64,000 nucleotides of DNA from Hymenobacter sp. BRD67 (lineage in GTDB: Bacteria; Bacteroidota; Bacteroidia; Cytophagales; Hymenobacteraceae), in assembly GCF_013256425.1 (NCBI RefSeq), contig NZ_CP053904.1, positions 3,162,001-3,226,000 on the forward strand. The letters are read 5' to 3'. The number at the start of each line of letters is the position of its first letter. Position 1 is the first letter of the stretch. The position numbers and the translations under genes were made by a program. Below the pieces are notes generated by a model. It made no database searches. It worked only from the letters and a program-made list of their open reading frames with translations, and was not told the DNA's origin. This document shows positions 10,388-19,956 of the stretch, one piece after another.

Positions 10388-11593
10388 TCACCGCTTGCTG
10401 TTGGCCGTGAGCTGCAAAGCAGCCAGCCCAAACACAAACGGCAGCACCGGGGCCAGAAAGCGCACGTCGTAGTCATCAACGGTGAGCATAACCACCGCGG
10501 CTTGCAGCAGCGGCACGCCGGCCAGAAACGCCCGCGCCGGCAGCCACACGTCGGCGCGGCGGATGGCGCGGACTGCCAGCCAGTACAACGGCCACAGCAC
10601 TAGCACACTCAGCAGGCGATGACCAAGTGAATAGTAGGGCTTCACGCTGCTGAAAAACACGAGGAGCTTACCCAGCATGAGCCGGGCCAGGAAGCCGGGA
10701 TTGTGGGCGGCAAAGTACAGCACCCGCGACATCTGGCCAATGCCAGCGGGCGGCATATCGAGGGGCGCGCCTGGATGAATAGCCCATACTGGCGTAGCAA
10801 ACATTAGCTCGCCGCGCTGGTAAGTTTCTACAATAAAAAAGCTGATTAGCTGATAGTTGAGCCACCACACCACCAGCGGCACTGCCAGCACGCCCAGTCC
10901 GATGGCGCCCCAGAAAAGCCGGCGCTGCCGGGTGTAAAGCACGGCCAGCCCCGCGACCCCAGCGGCCCCAGCTACAACGAAGCCATTGGGCCGCACCAGC
11001 GCCGTGAGCAGCAGCAGGCTCACCAGCAGTACCCAGGCCCCCCAGCCGCCGGCGCGCACCCGCACCAGCGCCCAAAACGAGAGTACCGACAAGCTGATGA
11101 ACAGCGACTCGGTGAGCAGGTAGCAGTTGAACTGCTGCACATCGGGCCACGCGATAAACAAGGCGGTAGCCACCGCAGCGGCGCGCCCGCCCGGCGCCAG
11201 CCGCCTCACTGCCGCGTACAGCGCCCGTGCCGCCACCCCGGAAACAGCCAGCTGGGCCAGCACAATGCCCCACCAGCCGGCGTGCAGCCGCAGCCACACG
11301 CTCTGAAACCAGGGGTACAAGATGTAGCGCTGATTGTGCTCGTACTGAAACGTATCGACCCCGTTGTTGGCAATGGTAGCCGAGGCGGCCCCCGGCTCCA
11401 GCTGGTAGTAGCCGTGGGTGGCCAGGTTGGCAGCGTAGTTAAGGTAGCGAGCGCTGTCGTTGGCGTAGTGCGGGCCGTGAAACTTGAGCAGAAATCCAGC
11501 CTGCACCAGCAGCCATAGCCCCAGCAGCAGCCAGGGGTGCACCCGCCAGCAGCGTCGGCCAAGTATAGCAACGAAGTGTGAAAGCGAGCGCAT
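10388..11593 (-). CDS. GT-C-type membrane glycosyltransferase-like protein
   Basis: A 401-residue protein with about ten hydrophobic helices. The first loop has acidic residues and an Arg-Tyr pair (HYANDSARYLNYA), the pattern of GT-C glycosyltransferases (PMT/ArnT-like, family GT39/GT83) that use polyprenyl-phosphate sugars. The short C-terminal region contains VDDYDVRF, placed as in related dolichyl-phosphate-mannose-type transferases. Acceptor and sugar are unknown. It converges with the PLP enzyme gene (35 bp apart) and diverges from the DUF4230 gene. Confidence 0.75.
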   Translation of the reverse strand: MRSLSHFVAILGRRCWRVHPWLLLGLWLLVQAGFLLKFHGPHYANDSARYLNYAANLATHGYYQLEPGAASATIANNGVDTFQYEHNQRYILYPWFQSVWLRLHAGWWGIVLAQLAVSGVAARALYAAVRRLAPGGRAAAVATALFIAWPDVQQFNCYLLTESLFISLSVLSFWALVRVRAGGWGAWVLLVSLLLLTALVRPNGFVVAGAAGVAGLAVLYTRQRRLFWGAIGLGVLAVPLVVWWLNYQLISFFIVETYQRGELMFATPVWAIHPGAPLDMPPAGIGQMSRVLYFAAHNPGFLARLMLGKLLVFFSSVKPYYSLGHRLLSVLVLWPLYWLAVRAIRRADVWLPARAFLAGVPLLQAAVVMLTVDDYDVRFLAPVLPFVFGLAALQLTANSKR

Positions 11594-11695
11594 AGCGGGC
11601 CAAAGCTACACCCGCGGCCAGCTCACGCGTACGGGCCGCCGTAGCTTGCGCGGCGCTTGCCCGTATAAGCTACGGCTTAGCTTACTGCTGCCCTT

Positions 11696-12312
11696 ATGCT
11701 GCCCCGCCTCATTCGCCGCCTGTTTCCGTTGCTTGCTCTCGTTGCCCTGGGGGTGTTTTTGTGGCGAAAAATCGGTTCCACGCTGGCAGCGCGTGAGCCG
11801 CAGGTGACGGTGACGCACAACACGGTGCTTACCCAGGTAGAAGCCCTGGGCAAGCTGGAGCTGGTACGCTACCGCTTTAAGGACGTGGTAGAGTACAAGC
11901 GCTCGGCCAAGTACCCGTTTTTGCCCGATGCCAAGGCCGCGCTCATCGTGGGCGGCGAAGCCGTGGGCTGCCTCGACCTGCGCCAGCTAAGGCCCCAGGA
12001 TGTGACGTTTGAAGGCGACTCGGTAGTGCGCATCATCCTGCCGGCCCCGGAGCTGTGCGCTTTTCAGGTCGACCACAGCCAGAGCCGGGTATTCAGCACC
12101 GAGAATGGTTTTTTTCAGGATGCCGAGCTCGTTGATGAGGCCTATCGCTATGCCGAGGCGCAGGTACGCCGCTCAGCCCTGCAATCGGGCATTCTGGCCG
12201 AAACCCAGCGCAACGCCCAGCAGATTCTGGTGCCCATGCTGCACACGCTTACGGGCGGCGCGTGGTTATTGGCGGGCGGCTCGTGGCCCCGGTGCCGCCG
12301 CGCAAGCTGTAA
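11696..12312 (+). CDS. DUF4230 family membrane-anchored protein (C-terminal frame break)
   Basis: About 205 residues, with one N-terminal membrane helix (residues 8-25) and a periplasmic DUF4230-like domain. The segment with FKDVVEYKRS and the C-terminal region AETQRNAQQILVPML fit the family. The function is unknown. As written, the last 25 residues are out of frame. Adding one G at GGG 12253-12255 gives a natural ending (LTGRRVVIGG…PPRKL) with TAA at 12310-12312. The gene diverges from the GT-C gene with about 100 bp between them. Confidence 0.8.
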
Positions 12313-12425
12313 GGCCCTACCTATATTTCCTTGACAAAAAAACTGTTAGCTTTTGCCGCGCCCTGTGTCCCAGCCAAACGCCTGGCCCCCTAAAACATCT
12401 TTACGAACCCTGCTGCAAGAAAGCA

Positions 12426-12923
12426 TTAATCATTTCTTATATTAAGCTCACCTAACGCTTCCTGAATCAGGTCCGACTCGTAGCCTTTTTGCGTGAGGTA
12501 AGCCATGAGCTTCATCTTGCGTTTCAGGGGGTGGGCTTCTTTTTCGCGGGCATCGCGCTGGCCAAGCAGCTGCTTGAGCTTGTCGAAATACTCATCGCCA
12601 TCGAGCTCTTTGAGGCCGCTTTTGATGCAGTAGTCACTCAGGCCTTTCGCCTTCATCTCCAGCCTGATGCGGCGACGGCCCCAGCCGTTGGTGCGATGCT
12701 TGCCGCGGGCATACGCCTGGGCATAGCGCTCCTCGTCGAGCAGCTTCTCGCGGCCAAGGCGGATAATAATCTCGCCGGCTTCGTCTTCGTCGAGGCCGTA
12801 GCTTTTCAGCTTGTCGGCAACCTCCTTCTGCGTACGCTCCTGGTAGGCACAATAAGCCGCGATTTTGGGTAGCGCCTCACCGGGCGTATAGGTCTTAGAA
12901 GCCTTATCGGGGTTTTTAAACAT
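12426..12923 (-). CDS. recX: Regulatory protein RecX
   Basis: 165 residues, entirely within the RecX family, made of three-helix repeats that bind RecA filaments and modulate recombination. Typical segments are YCAYQERTQKEVADKL, LGREKLLDEERYAQAYARGK and the GWGRRRIRLEMKAKG repeat. The start ATG at 12923 gives the usual family length. recA is not in the window, so the gene is separated from its partner, as is common in Bacteroidota. Confidence 0.92.
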   Translation of the reverse strand: MFKNPDKASKTYTPGEALPKIAAYCAYQERTQKEVADKLKSYGLDEDEAGEIIIRLGREKLLDEERYAQAYARGKHRTNGWGRRRIRLEMKAKGLSDYCIKSGLKELDGDEYFDKLKQLLGQRDAREKEAHPLKRKMKLMAYLTQKGYESDLIQEALGELNIRND

Positions 12924-13061
12924 AAAAAATGCAGTGAGCCGCCGTAAAGTACGGAAACGAAGTAGCGGCGGGGCCGTTGTAGCAGGCGAGCCGCCGGCCT
13001 AAGCCAACGATTGGCGAAGCCCAAACGTGCCGGCGTGCCGGGGCTACTTGCCTTTGCCTCT

Positions 13062-13919
13062 ATGCGCGTTTCGCCCGGAATCCTCTATATGCTGGCCTCG
13101 ACGGCCATGCTGGCCGTCGTCAACGTAGCCGTAAAGAAGCTGGCCGACGTGCCCACGGCCGAAATTATTTTTGCCCGCTGCCTTATCTCACTTCTGCTTA
13201 CCAGCTGGCAATTGCACCGCACCGGGGTGCCCGTGTGGGGCCCGCCCGAAGCGCGGCCCAACCTGCTGGGGCGGGGCATTTTTGGGGCCGGCTCACTTAT
13301 TCTGGGCTTTCTGGCGCTGAAGGTGCTACCGCTGGCCGGGGCCATTACGCTCAGCTACCTGGCCCCGGCCGTAACGGCGATAGCCGCCATCTGGCTGGTG
13401 AATGAGCCGCTACGGCCCTGGCAGGGCGTGTTTTACGCCGTAGCCATCGCTGGCGTAGTGCTGGCCAAGGGCACGGCCGGGCTACTTTCGGCAGGGGTGC
13501 TGCTGGGGGTAGGGTCGGCAGTATCGTCGGGGCTGAGCAGTGCCTTTTTGCGACGGGTAGGCGCTAAAGTTGCGCCACTGGTACCGGTATTCTACTTCAA
13601 CATCGTGCCCCTGGCTATTGCTTCCGTCTGGATGCTTTTTGGCTGGAAATGGCCGCAGGGCAGCGATTGGCTATGGCTGGCGCTGGCCGGCGTACTCACC
13701 CACGTAGCGCTGTGGTGCATCACGCTGGCTTTTCAGGAACAGCAGGCCGGCTTCCTGGCCGCCCTCGACTACCTGGGCCTTATCTACGCCACGGCGCTGG
13801 GCTATTTTGTATTTGGCGATACCGTAAAGGCTACCGTCTATCCGGGCATTGCGCTGGTGCTGCTGGGGGTGGGCCTGAACGCCTGGTACTCGGCGCGGCA
13901 CCAGCAACACTCTGCCTAA
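13062..13919 (+). CDS. EamA/DMT-family transporter
   Basis: 285 residues with ten predicted membrane helices in two homologous halves, as in the drug/metabolite transporter superfamily (EamA domains). The first half contains EIIFARCLISLLLTS and the conserved tail of helix 4, LSYLAPAVTAIAAIWLVNEPL. The second half has the matching ALDYLGLIYATALGYFVFGD. The substrate is unknown. I chose ATG 13062 because the longer form would need a TTG codon at 13011 and adds a polar stretch before the first helix. Confidence 0.88.
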   Translation: MRVSPGILYMLASTAMLAVVNVAVKKLADVPTAEIIFARCLISLLLTSWQLHRTGVPVWGPPEARPNLLGRGIFGAGSLILGFLALKVLPLAGAITLSYLAPAVTAIAAIWLVNEPLRPWQGVFYAVAIAGVVLAKGTAGLLSAGVLLGVGSAVSSGLSSAFLRRVGAKVAPLVPVFYFNIVPLAIASVWMLFGWKWPQGSDWLWLALAGVLTHVALWCITLAFQEQQAGFLAALDYLGLIYATALGYFVFGDTVKATVYPGIALVLLGVGLNAWYSARHQQHSA

Positions 13920-14010
13920 AGCCAGTGGGCTGCCAATCGCTGCCCTGCTGGCAGGCCTCTACCTGAGCGGAGGCCCTATCTTGCCGACTGCTTTAGAAGG
14001 GTATTTGCTT

Positions 14011-16680
14011 ATGGTTATCACTACTCGGGTGCGGTTTTACTTGGCGCTTAGCTGTTGGCTATTGCTGGCCGGCGCGGCGCAGGCCGGCATCATCAAGGGC
14101 AAGGTTAGCGGCCCCGACGGCGCGGGCCTGCCTTTTGCCAATGTGGCCGTGCGCGGCTCGGCCACCAGCACGGGCTCCAATGAGCAGGGCCAGTACCAGC
14201 TACGGCTTAGCGCAGGTACCTACCAGCTTGTTTTTCAGTATGTAGGCTACCGCCCGCGCACCGAAACCGTGCGCGTGCCCGCCAACGACTCTACCGTGAC
14301 TTTTAATATAACGCTGGTTCCGGAGTCGTACAGCCTCACGGAAGTTACGGTGCGCGGCTCCGACCGCGACCCAGCTTACGCCATTATTCAGCACGCGCAG
14401 CAGTGGCGGGCCTACCACCAGCGCGAGGTAGCCGCTTTCCGGGCCCGCATCTACATCAAAAGTCTGGGCCGCCTCAGCGAAACGCCCAGCAAGATTTTCG
14501 GCCTTATAAAAGTCGGCCCCGACGTTAAGCCCGGCATTTTTTATTTATCCGAAAGCTTGTCCGACATTGCCTTTACGCAGCCCGATGTGGTGAAAGAGCA
14601 CATGCTGTCGAGCCGGGTCAGCGGCGACTCGCACGGCATCAGCTTCAACCGGGCCAGCGCCGGGCGCGGCCTCAGCTTTTATAATAACCTGGTAAAATCG
14701 GGCTTTTCGGAGCGCGGCTTCGTATCGCCGATTGCCGCCAATGCGCTGCTTTTTTACCAGTACGAGCTGGTAGGCAGCACCCAGCAAAACGGCGAGCTGG
14801 TGCATAAAATCCGGGTTATTCCGCGCCGCCACTCCGACCCGGTTTTTGCGGGTTTTATCTATATAGTAGATGGCTCATGGAGGATACATTCCGTAGACCT
14901 GCGCCTTACCAAAGATGCCCAGCTCGATTACGTCGACGACCTGCACATCGAGCAGCTGTTTGCCCCCGCGTCGGGTGCGCCACACGCCTGGGTTATTCAA
15001 TCGCAGAAGCTGGCCGTCGATTTTTCGGCCTTCGGCTTTAAAGGCACGGGCTACGTCACGGCCGTTTTTTCCAACTACGACCACGTAGTGCCCACTTACC
15101 CCGCACCGCCCGAGGCAAGGCCCCTGGTGCCGGCGCCCGGCAGCCCGCCCAGTACGCCGCCAGCCATAGCGCCCGTTACCACCAAGGAGCTGACGCGCCA
15201 GATTCGGCGCGAAAAGCCCAACCTGGCGGGCCTCAACCGGCAGGTGCGCCGCCAGGTGCAGCAGGCCCGGCACGACTCGCTGCGCCACGACCCCATTGCC
15301 CGTATGAGAAAAGGCGAGGTGCAGCTCATCGAAAAAGGGGTGAACGAGCGCGATACCACCTACTGGAGCCAGGTGCGCCCGGTGCCCCTCACGGAAGAAG
15401 AAAAGATTGACTATCATAAAAAAGACAGCAGCGAGGTGGTACGCAAGTCGCGCCCCTACCAGGACTCCCTCGACCGCAAGCGCAACGCCCTTAGCCCCGG
15501 CAAGCTGCTGCTCACGGGCTACACCTACAGCAATAGCTTCGCCAAGCGCAGCTTCGTAGTAGCCCCCATCTTCAACGAGCTGCAATACAACACGGTAGAA
15601 GGGTACGTGCTGAATGCCCAGGCCACCTACACCCAGCGCACCGACGACCGCCGCTTCGTGAACCTGACGCCTACTTTGCGCTACGGCTTCAGCAACAAGC
15701 AATTGCAGCCCAGCCTGACCGCAAACTGGCAGCTCGACGCGGTGAAACTGCGGCAGCTTGGCCTGGTGGCGGGTCGCACTATTGAGAACTTCGACCGCAA
15801 CTCGCAGCTCACGCCGTTTATCAACACCACGTATTCGCTTTATGCCAACCGCAACTACGCCAAGCTCTACCGCCGCGATGGGGCCGAGCTAAGCTACTTC
15901 TGGGAGCCGGTGAATGGGCTCACGGTGCGCGGCTCGGCCAGCTACTTCAACCGGGTGGAGCTGGTAAATACGGCCGACTATCTCTGGCACGACGTGCCGG
16001 GCCGGGCCTTCACCCCCAACCAGCCCGTGGCCGAGGAAGCACCGCAGGGCACCGGCTTTGGCAGCAGCCAGGCCGCCACCCTGGGCCTGAGCCTCAGCTA
16101 CAAGCCCGGCCAGCGCTACATCACCCGGCCCGATGGCAAGTTCAACCTGGGCTCGAAGTGGCCGACCTTCAACGTGCAGGGCCGGCTGGCCGTGCCGCAC
16201 CTGCTGGGAGCCGACGTGCGCTACCTGCTGCTGCAAGCCTCAGTGCGCCATACTATGCAGTTCGGGCTGCTGGGCACCTCCACGGTGCAAGCCGTAGTGG
16301 GCGGCTTTGTGGGCAAGCAGGAAGGAATGACGTTTGCCGACTACCGCCATTTCTCGGGCAACCGCACCCTGCTGGCGGCTAACTTCAATGAGTTTCAGCT
16401 GCTCGACTACTACCAGTACAGCACCCGCGCCAGCTACTTCGAAGGGCATTTCAACCACCATTTTAATGGCTTTATCTTCAATAAAATTCCGCTGCTACGA
16501 GCGCTGAAATGGCAGGAAGTCATGTCTCTCAATTACCTGCATACCGCTCAGATTGGACATTATGTAGAGCTGGGGGCGGGCGTGGAGCACATTTTTAAAG
16601 TAGTACGCGTCGACTTCTATACCGGGCTGCAAAGTGGGCAGCGCGTGGGTACGGGCATACGCCTGGGGCTGGGTTTCTAG
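14011..16680 (+). CDS. DUF5686 outer-membrane beta-barrel protein with carboxypeptidase-regulatory-like domain
   Basis: 889 residues: a signal peptide (ending AGAAQAG), then a carboxypeptidase D regulatory-like beta-sandwich of about 85 residues (IIKGKVSGPDGAGLPFANV… to LTEVTVRG), then a long DUF5686 region. The latter ends in beta-strand-rich repeats and a terminal aromatic residue (RLGLGF), typical of an outer-membrane barrel. This two-domain form is frequent in Bacteroidota and its function is not known; the N-terminal domain is shared with SusC-type receptors. ATG 14011 is preferred over the in-frame TTG 13981. The TAG stop abuts the GGATT repeat at 16681. Confidence 0.85.
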   Translation: MVITTRVRFYLALSCWLLLAGAAQAGIIKGKVSGPDGAGLPFANVAVRGSATSTGSNEQGQYQLRLSAGTYQLVFQYVGYRPRTETVRVPANDSTVTFNITLVPESYSLTEVTVRGSDRDPAYAIIQHAQQWRAYHQREVAAFRARIYIKSLGRLSETPSKIFGLIKVGPDVKPGIFYLSESLSDIAFTQPDVVKEHMLSSRVSGDSHGISFNRASAGRGLSFYNNLVKSGFSERGFVSPIAANALLFYQYELVGSTQQNGELVHKIRVIPRRHSDPVFAGFIYIVDGSWRIHSVDLRLTKDAQLDYVDDLHIEQLFAPASGAPHAWVIQSQKLAVDFSAFGFKGTGYVTAVFSNYDHVVPTYPAPPEARPLVPAPGSPPSTPPAIAPVTTKELTRQIRREKPNLAGLNRQVRRQVQQARHDSLRHDPIARMRKGEVQLIEKGVNERDTTYWSQVRPVPLTEEEKIDYHKKDSSEVVRKSRPYQDSLDRKRNALSPGKLLLTGYTYSNSFAKRSFVVAPIFNELQYNTVEGYVLNAQATYTQRTDDRRFVNLTPTLRYGFSNKQLQPSLTANWQLDAVKLRQLGLVAGRTIENFDRNSQLTPFINTTYSLYANRNYAKLYRRDGAELSYFWEPVNGLTVRGSASYFNRVELVNTADYLWHDVPGRAFTPNQPVAEEAPQGTGFGSSQAATLGLSLSYKPGQRYITRPDGKFNLGSKWPTFNVQGRLAVPHLLGADVRYLLLQASVRHTMQFGLLGTSTVQAVVGGFVGKQEGMTFADYRHFSGNRTLLAANFNEFQLLDYYQYSTRASYFEGHFNHHFNGFIFNKIPLLRALKWQEVMSLNYLHTAQIGHYVELGAGVEHIFKVVRVDFYTGLQSGQRVGTGIRLGLGF

Positions 16681-16949
16681 ACCACAGATTGGCGCGGATT
16701 TTACCGGATTTCACGGATTTTGTGGACGGAGCGCGGGTATTTCCGGTGGGGTTTTGTTTGTATAAAGTGCCTCGATGACATCGGCTGCGCTGCTGCCGAC
16801 GAAGCATAGAAATTCGTCTGGGCCGCCGTAGACATTATCGCCATCATTCCTCAATACAGCAATGTCTAAAAAATGCTGTCAGGCTCCTCCCTTCTTTTTC
16901 GGAGAGGAGCGGGGGAAAGTGCTTAGCGAGGTGTGCAGCAGCGCGCCTC
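16681..16949. repeat. Solo GGATT-type repeat arm, with possible GxxExxY relic
   Basis: The first 49 bp after the DUF5686 stop (16681-16729) match the arm at 25560, including a shared 26-bp stretch of CGGATTT units with roughly 10-bp spacing. Downstream, at 16780-16790, ATCGGCTGCGC equals the codons for the IGCA motif in the decayed GxxExxY gene at 47.7 kb, at a comparable distance from the arm. No second, inverted arm was found before 16950. I read this as the remains of a heavily deleted cassette. The rest of the interval holds nothing recognisable. Confidence 0.6.
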
Positions 16950-17243
16950 TTACTTTACCTCTTCATAATCCACATACTCGCCGCCGCGAAATTCGTGCTT
17001 ATGCTCACCAGGCGCGGTGGGCGGCACATAGTCGACGCGCACCTGGCCGGGCCTGGTAGTGGGCTCTTGCGGCGGTGCCTGTTGGCCGCCCATCGGGCCA
17101 GCGCCGGGCGGCGCATAAAATCCGCCTTGCTGCGCCTTATGCACCTGCTGCCGCACAAAGCTGCCCAGCACTGCCCGCAGCACCTGAGGCAGCACAAACC
17201 GTACAAGTAAAAAAAACAGCAGTAGCGAAAGCGTGAAAGCCAT
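16950..17243 (-). CDS. DUF4834 family small membrane protein
   Basis: 97 residues with one N-terminal membrane helix (residues 2-20), a basic stretch, then a Pro/Gly-rich cytoplasmic tail. It closes with GGEYVDYEEV, the ending I associate with DUF4834 in Bacteroidota. The function is unknown. Its ATG overlaps the ATG of the rightward GWxTD gene inside the tetranucleotide CATG (17241-17244), so each gene's promoter must lie within the coding region of the other. Confidence 0.7.
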   Translation of the reverse strand: MAFTLSLLLFFLLVRFVLPQVLRAVLGSFVRQQVHKAQQGGFYAPPGAGPMGGQQAPPQEPTTRPGQVRVDYVPPTAPGEHKHEFRGGEYVDYEEVK

Positions 17244-18543
17244 GAGCAGTTTGAAAAGAAAGGCAATTTACGACGGGACCGGGCCTGGGTTCTGGGCGGC
17301 GCTGCTGCTGGCGGGCCTCACTAGCCTGGCCGCCAGTCCTCATTGGCTGGCTACGCCCGACTTTGCCGGGCTATACCGCCCGGTACCCGACCGGCTGCGG
17401 CCCATAGTGCGCCGCGAGGGCGATAGTCTGCGTATTTTTCTAAACCGCCCAGCCCCCGCTCCGGGTTCCGCGGCCACCATGCTGCGCCTCACCGGCTGGG
17501 CTACCTACGAAGCCAAGCAGCCGCTGTGGCAGGAAGTACGCGCCGCCCGCCCCTACCCCGGCAGCAACCCGGCCGCCCCGGTGCAGGTGCTGACGGCAGC
17601 TGTGAGCGCGGCCCGCCTCACGGCGGGCGCAGTGCTGCAAGTGAGCCTCGACAAGCCCTCGCTTACCAACCAGCCGCCCAGCCCTGACCAGGACGCGGCC
17701 ACTACCGCCTGGCTACGCCTCACACCCGAGCTGCTGAGCCGCCCCTTCGTACTGCTCGACTCGACCGGGCTGGTGCTCGACCGGCCTTATCTGAATGCCG
17801 GCGAAGGGGTGGCAGTAGCCACGTATGGGCCGGTGCAGCCCGTACGCTGGCGGCGCTACCCCACCGGCACGCCGGCCCTGCCACCCTTTACCGACCCGCG
17901 TAGCCAGGCCGCCGCCCCGCGCACGCTGGGCATTATCGATTCGTCGGCGGCGCCAGTGCCGGCGGGTAGTCTGCTGCGCCTTCCTTCGCAAGGCTTATAT
18001 GCGCTGAAAGTTGGCGGCGCGGGCGGCGAGCCCAGGCATACGGTGCCGCTGCTGGTAGTGCCAGCCAGCTTTCCCGGCCAAAGCACCGCCCCCGAGGTTA
18101 TTGAGCCCCTGCTTTATCTTACCACAGCCGCCGAGCGCCAGGCCTTGCTGAAAGCGGCTGACCCCAAGCGGGCAATTGACCGCTTTTGGCTCGACGCAGC
18201 GGGCGGTGACCAGGTGCGGGGCCGGGAGATGATACGGCGCTACTACAGCCGCGTAACCACTGCCAATGAAGTATTTACCGGCCACAAAGCTGGCTGGCTT
18301 ACCGACCGGGGCCTGCTTTACGTGGTGCTGGGGCCGCCCCAAAGCGTGCGCCGCCTGCCCAGCGGCGAAGAGCGCTGGCACTATGACCAGGCCGGCCGCC
18401 AGGGCGAGGCCGTGGCCTTCACCTTCCGGCCCCGCCCTAGTACCTTAGCGCCTGATAACTACGAACTGGTGCGCCGACCCGAGTACGAAATGCTCTGGTA
18501 TGCCGCCGTAGAACAATGGAGAACAAGGACGACCGCCCGCTAA
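17242..18543 (+). CDS. GWxTD domain-containing protein
   Basis: 433 residues with an N-terminal hydrophobic segment, probably a signal or anchor. The C-terminal GWxTD domain has the name motif GWLTD followed by GLLYVVLGPP, and a final aromatic-rich part (ERWHYDQ). These proteins occur in Bacteroidota and a few other phyla and have no known biochemical role. ATG 17242 gives the better start; a GTG three codons upstream is also in frame. The 3' end overlaps rlmB by 28 bp, suggesting translational coupling. Confidence 0.8.
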   Translation: MSSLKRKAIYDGTGPGFWAALLLAGLTSLAASPHWLATPDFAGLYRPVPDRLRPIVRREGDSLRIFLNRPAPAPGSAATMLRLTGWATYEAKQPLWQEVRAARPYPGSNPAAPVQVLTAAVSAARLTAGAVLQVSLDKPSLTNQPPSPDQDAATTAWLRLTPELLSRPFVLLDSTGLVLDRPYLNAGEGVAVATYGPVQPVRWRRYPTGTPALPPFTDPRSQAAAPRTLGIIDSSAAPVPAGSLLRLPSQGLYALKVGGAGGEPRHTVPLLVVPASFPGQSTAPEVIEPLLYLTTAAERQALLKAADPKRAIDRFWLDAAGGDQVRGREMIRRYYSRVTTANEVFTGHKAGWLTDRGLLYVVLGPPQSVRRLPSGEERWHYDQAGRQGEAVAFTFRPRPSTLAPDNYELVRRPEYEMLWYAAVEQWRTRTTAR

Positions 18544-19546
18544 ACGACGGGTTCAGCGACGACTACGTGCCCCGCCGCTTTCGCGAAGGTGCTGCTAACA
18601 ACGAGCGCCGGGCCGGCCGGCCGGCCAGCGGCGACGACCGCCGCCGTACCGGCAGCAACGACGGAGCCAGCAGAGCCCGCCCCAGCGCCCGTTTTATGAT
18701 GAGCGCGGCCGGCAGGTCACGCCCAACCGACCGGCCGAAGGTCGGGGCCAGGAGCGCGGCAGCAGTCCCGTTTATAAAGAGCACACTACCCGCCCCGCTG
18801 CCGACCGTAGCATCGACATGCTTTTTGGGCTGCGCCCCATTCTGGAAGCGCTGAATGCGGGCCGGACGCTAGACAAGATTTTCCTGCTGCGGGGCACCAA
18901 AAACTCGCTCACGCAAGATATCTCGGCCCTGGCCCGCGAAGCCAACGTACCTGTGTCGCTGGTGCCGCTGGAAAAGCTCGAAGGCCTCACCCGCAAAAAC
19001 CACCAGGGCGCGGTGGCATTTGTATCGCCTATCGACTTCGCTCCGCTCGACTCGCTGCTGGCCGGTTTGTTTGAGGATGGAAAAGTGCCCTTTCTGCTGC
19101 TGCTCGACCGGGTGACCGACGTGCGCAACTTTGGCGCCATTGCCCGCACCGCCGAGTGTATGGGGGTGCAGGCGCTGGTAGTGCCCGCGCACGGCGCGGC
19201 CCAAATCAACGGCGATGCCGTAAAAACCTCGGCCGGCGCGCTCAACATCCTGCCAGTATGCCGCGAGGCCGACCTGCGCCAGACCATCAACTTTCTGAAG
19301 GAGAGCGGCCTTACCGTTATCGCCTGCACCGAAAAGGCCGATGCCGACCTCGGCCACACCGAGCCCGCCAGCCTTAGCGGCCCCATCGCCGTGGTCATGG
19401 GCTCGGAGGAAGACGGCATCTCGCCCGAATTGCTGCGCCTCTGCGACCAGCGCCTGCGCATCCCGATGAGCGGCCAGATTCAAAGCCTGAACGTGGGCGT
19501 CGCCGCCGGCATCATGCTGTTTGAAGTGGCGAAAAGCCGGGGGTAG
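18516..19546 (+). CDS. rlmB: TrmH/SpoU-family 23S rRNA 2'-O-methyltransferase (RlmB-like; frame break)
   Basis: A SpoU-family RNA ribose methyltransferase. From about residue 100 it has the substrate-binding domain (MLFGLRPILEALNAGR) and the SPOUT knot motifs DRVTDVRNFGAIARTAE, VMGSEEDGIS and IQSLNVGVAAGIMLFE. RlmB methylates G2251 in E. coli 23S rRNA; the exact target here is inferred. A highly polar N-terminal extension of about 100 residues, rich in Arg, Asp and Gly, precedes the domain. The frame breaks at CCC 18676-18678; one extra C joins extension and domain. A start at 18818 without the extension would also give a full catalytic protein. Confidence 0.85.
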
Positions 19547-19560
19547 CTATTCTGACAACG

Positions 19561-19914
19561 ATGAGCCAGCTAGTATCATCCAGGTCTTGGGATTCTATTG
19601 AAAGCCATTTTGTTGACTTAAATAGCCAAGGGTGGCATCAGGAAGAATTGCTAGCGCTGGTGCAGCATATTAAAGGCACCTCATTGGCTCAACGGGTTTT
19701 TGCTGTTACGTCTTTAGATGAGTTGGTCATTAGCAAGTACACGCCCTTTGCCATACACCACGAAGTAGTACGGGTCAGATATGACCGCAGCCAGCAAGCT
19801 TTTCTTTTTAATTATCTTCTTGAACAGCTGCCGGAGCCAGAGGTGCAGCGGAAATATCCAGCGGAACTTGGGATAGAAAAATTCAACCTATTTATGCGTT
19901 GGCTAAATTGGTAA
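19561..19914 (+). CDS. Hypothetical protein, 117 aa
   Basis: I do not recognise a family. It is a soluble, probably helical and acidic protein with no signal peptide or membrane segment, and more AT-rich than its neighbours. It starts 14 bp after rlmB on the same strand and is followed by the hairpin terminator at 19957-20032, so it is probably the last gene of the GWxTD-rlmB operon. The ending FNLFMRWLNW is notably aromatic. Confidence 0.6.
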   Translation: MSQLVSSRSWDSIESHFVDLNSQGWHQEELLALVQHIKGTSLAQRVFAVTSLDELVISKYTPFAIHHEVVRVRYDRSQQAFLFNYLLEQLPEPEVQRKYPAELGIEKFNLFMRWLNW

Positions 19915-19956
19915 CATCCGCCAAGTAAGAGTGGCCCGGCCCCGTAAAAACAAGCC

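Noticed and set aside
14875..15702. A 275-codon open frame antisense to the DUF5686 gene
   Set aside because: No protein family features; explained by the coding strand.
16681..16729. The regularly spaced CGGATT units as a CRISPR-like array
   Set aside because: Units are only about 10 bp, without spacers, and no cas genes are present; they belong to the cassette arm.
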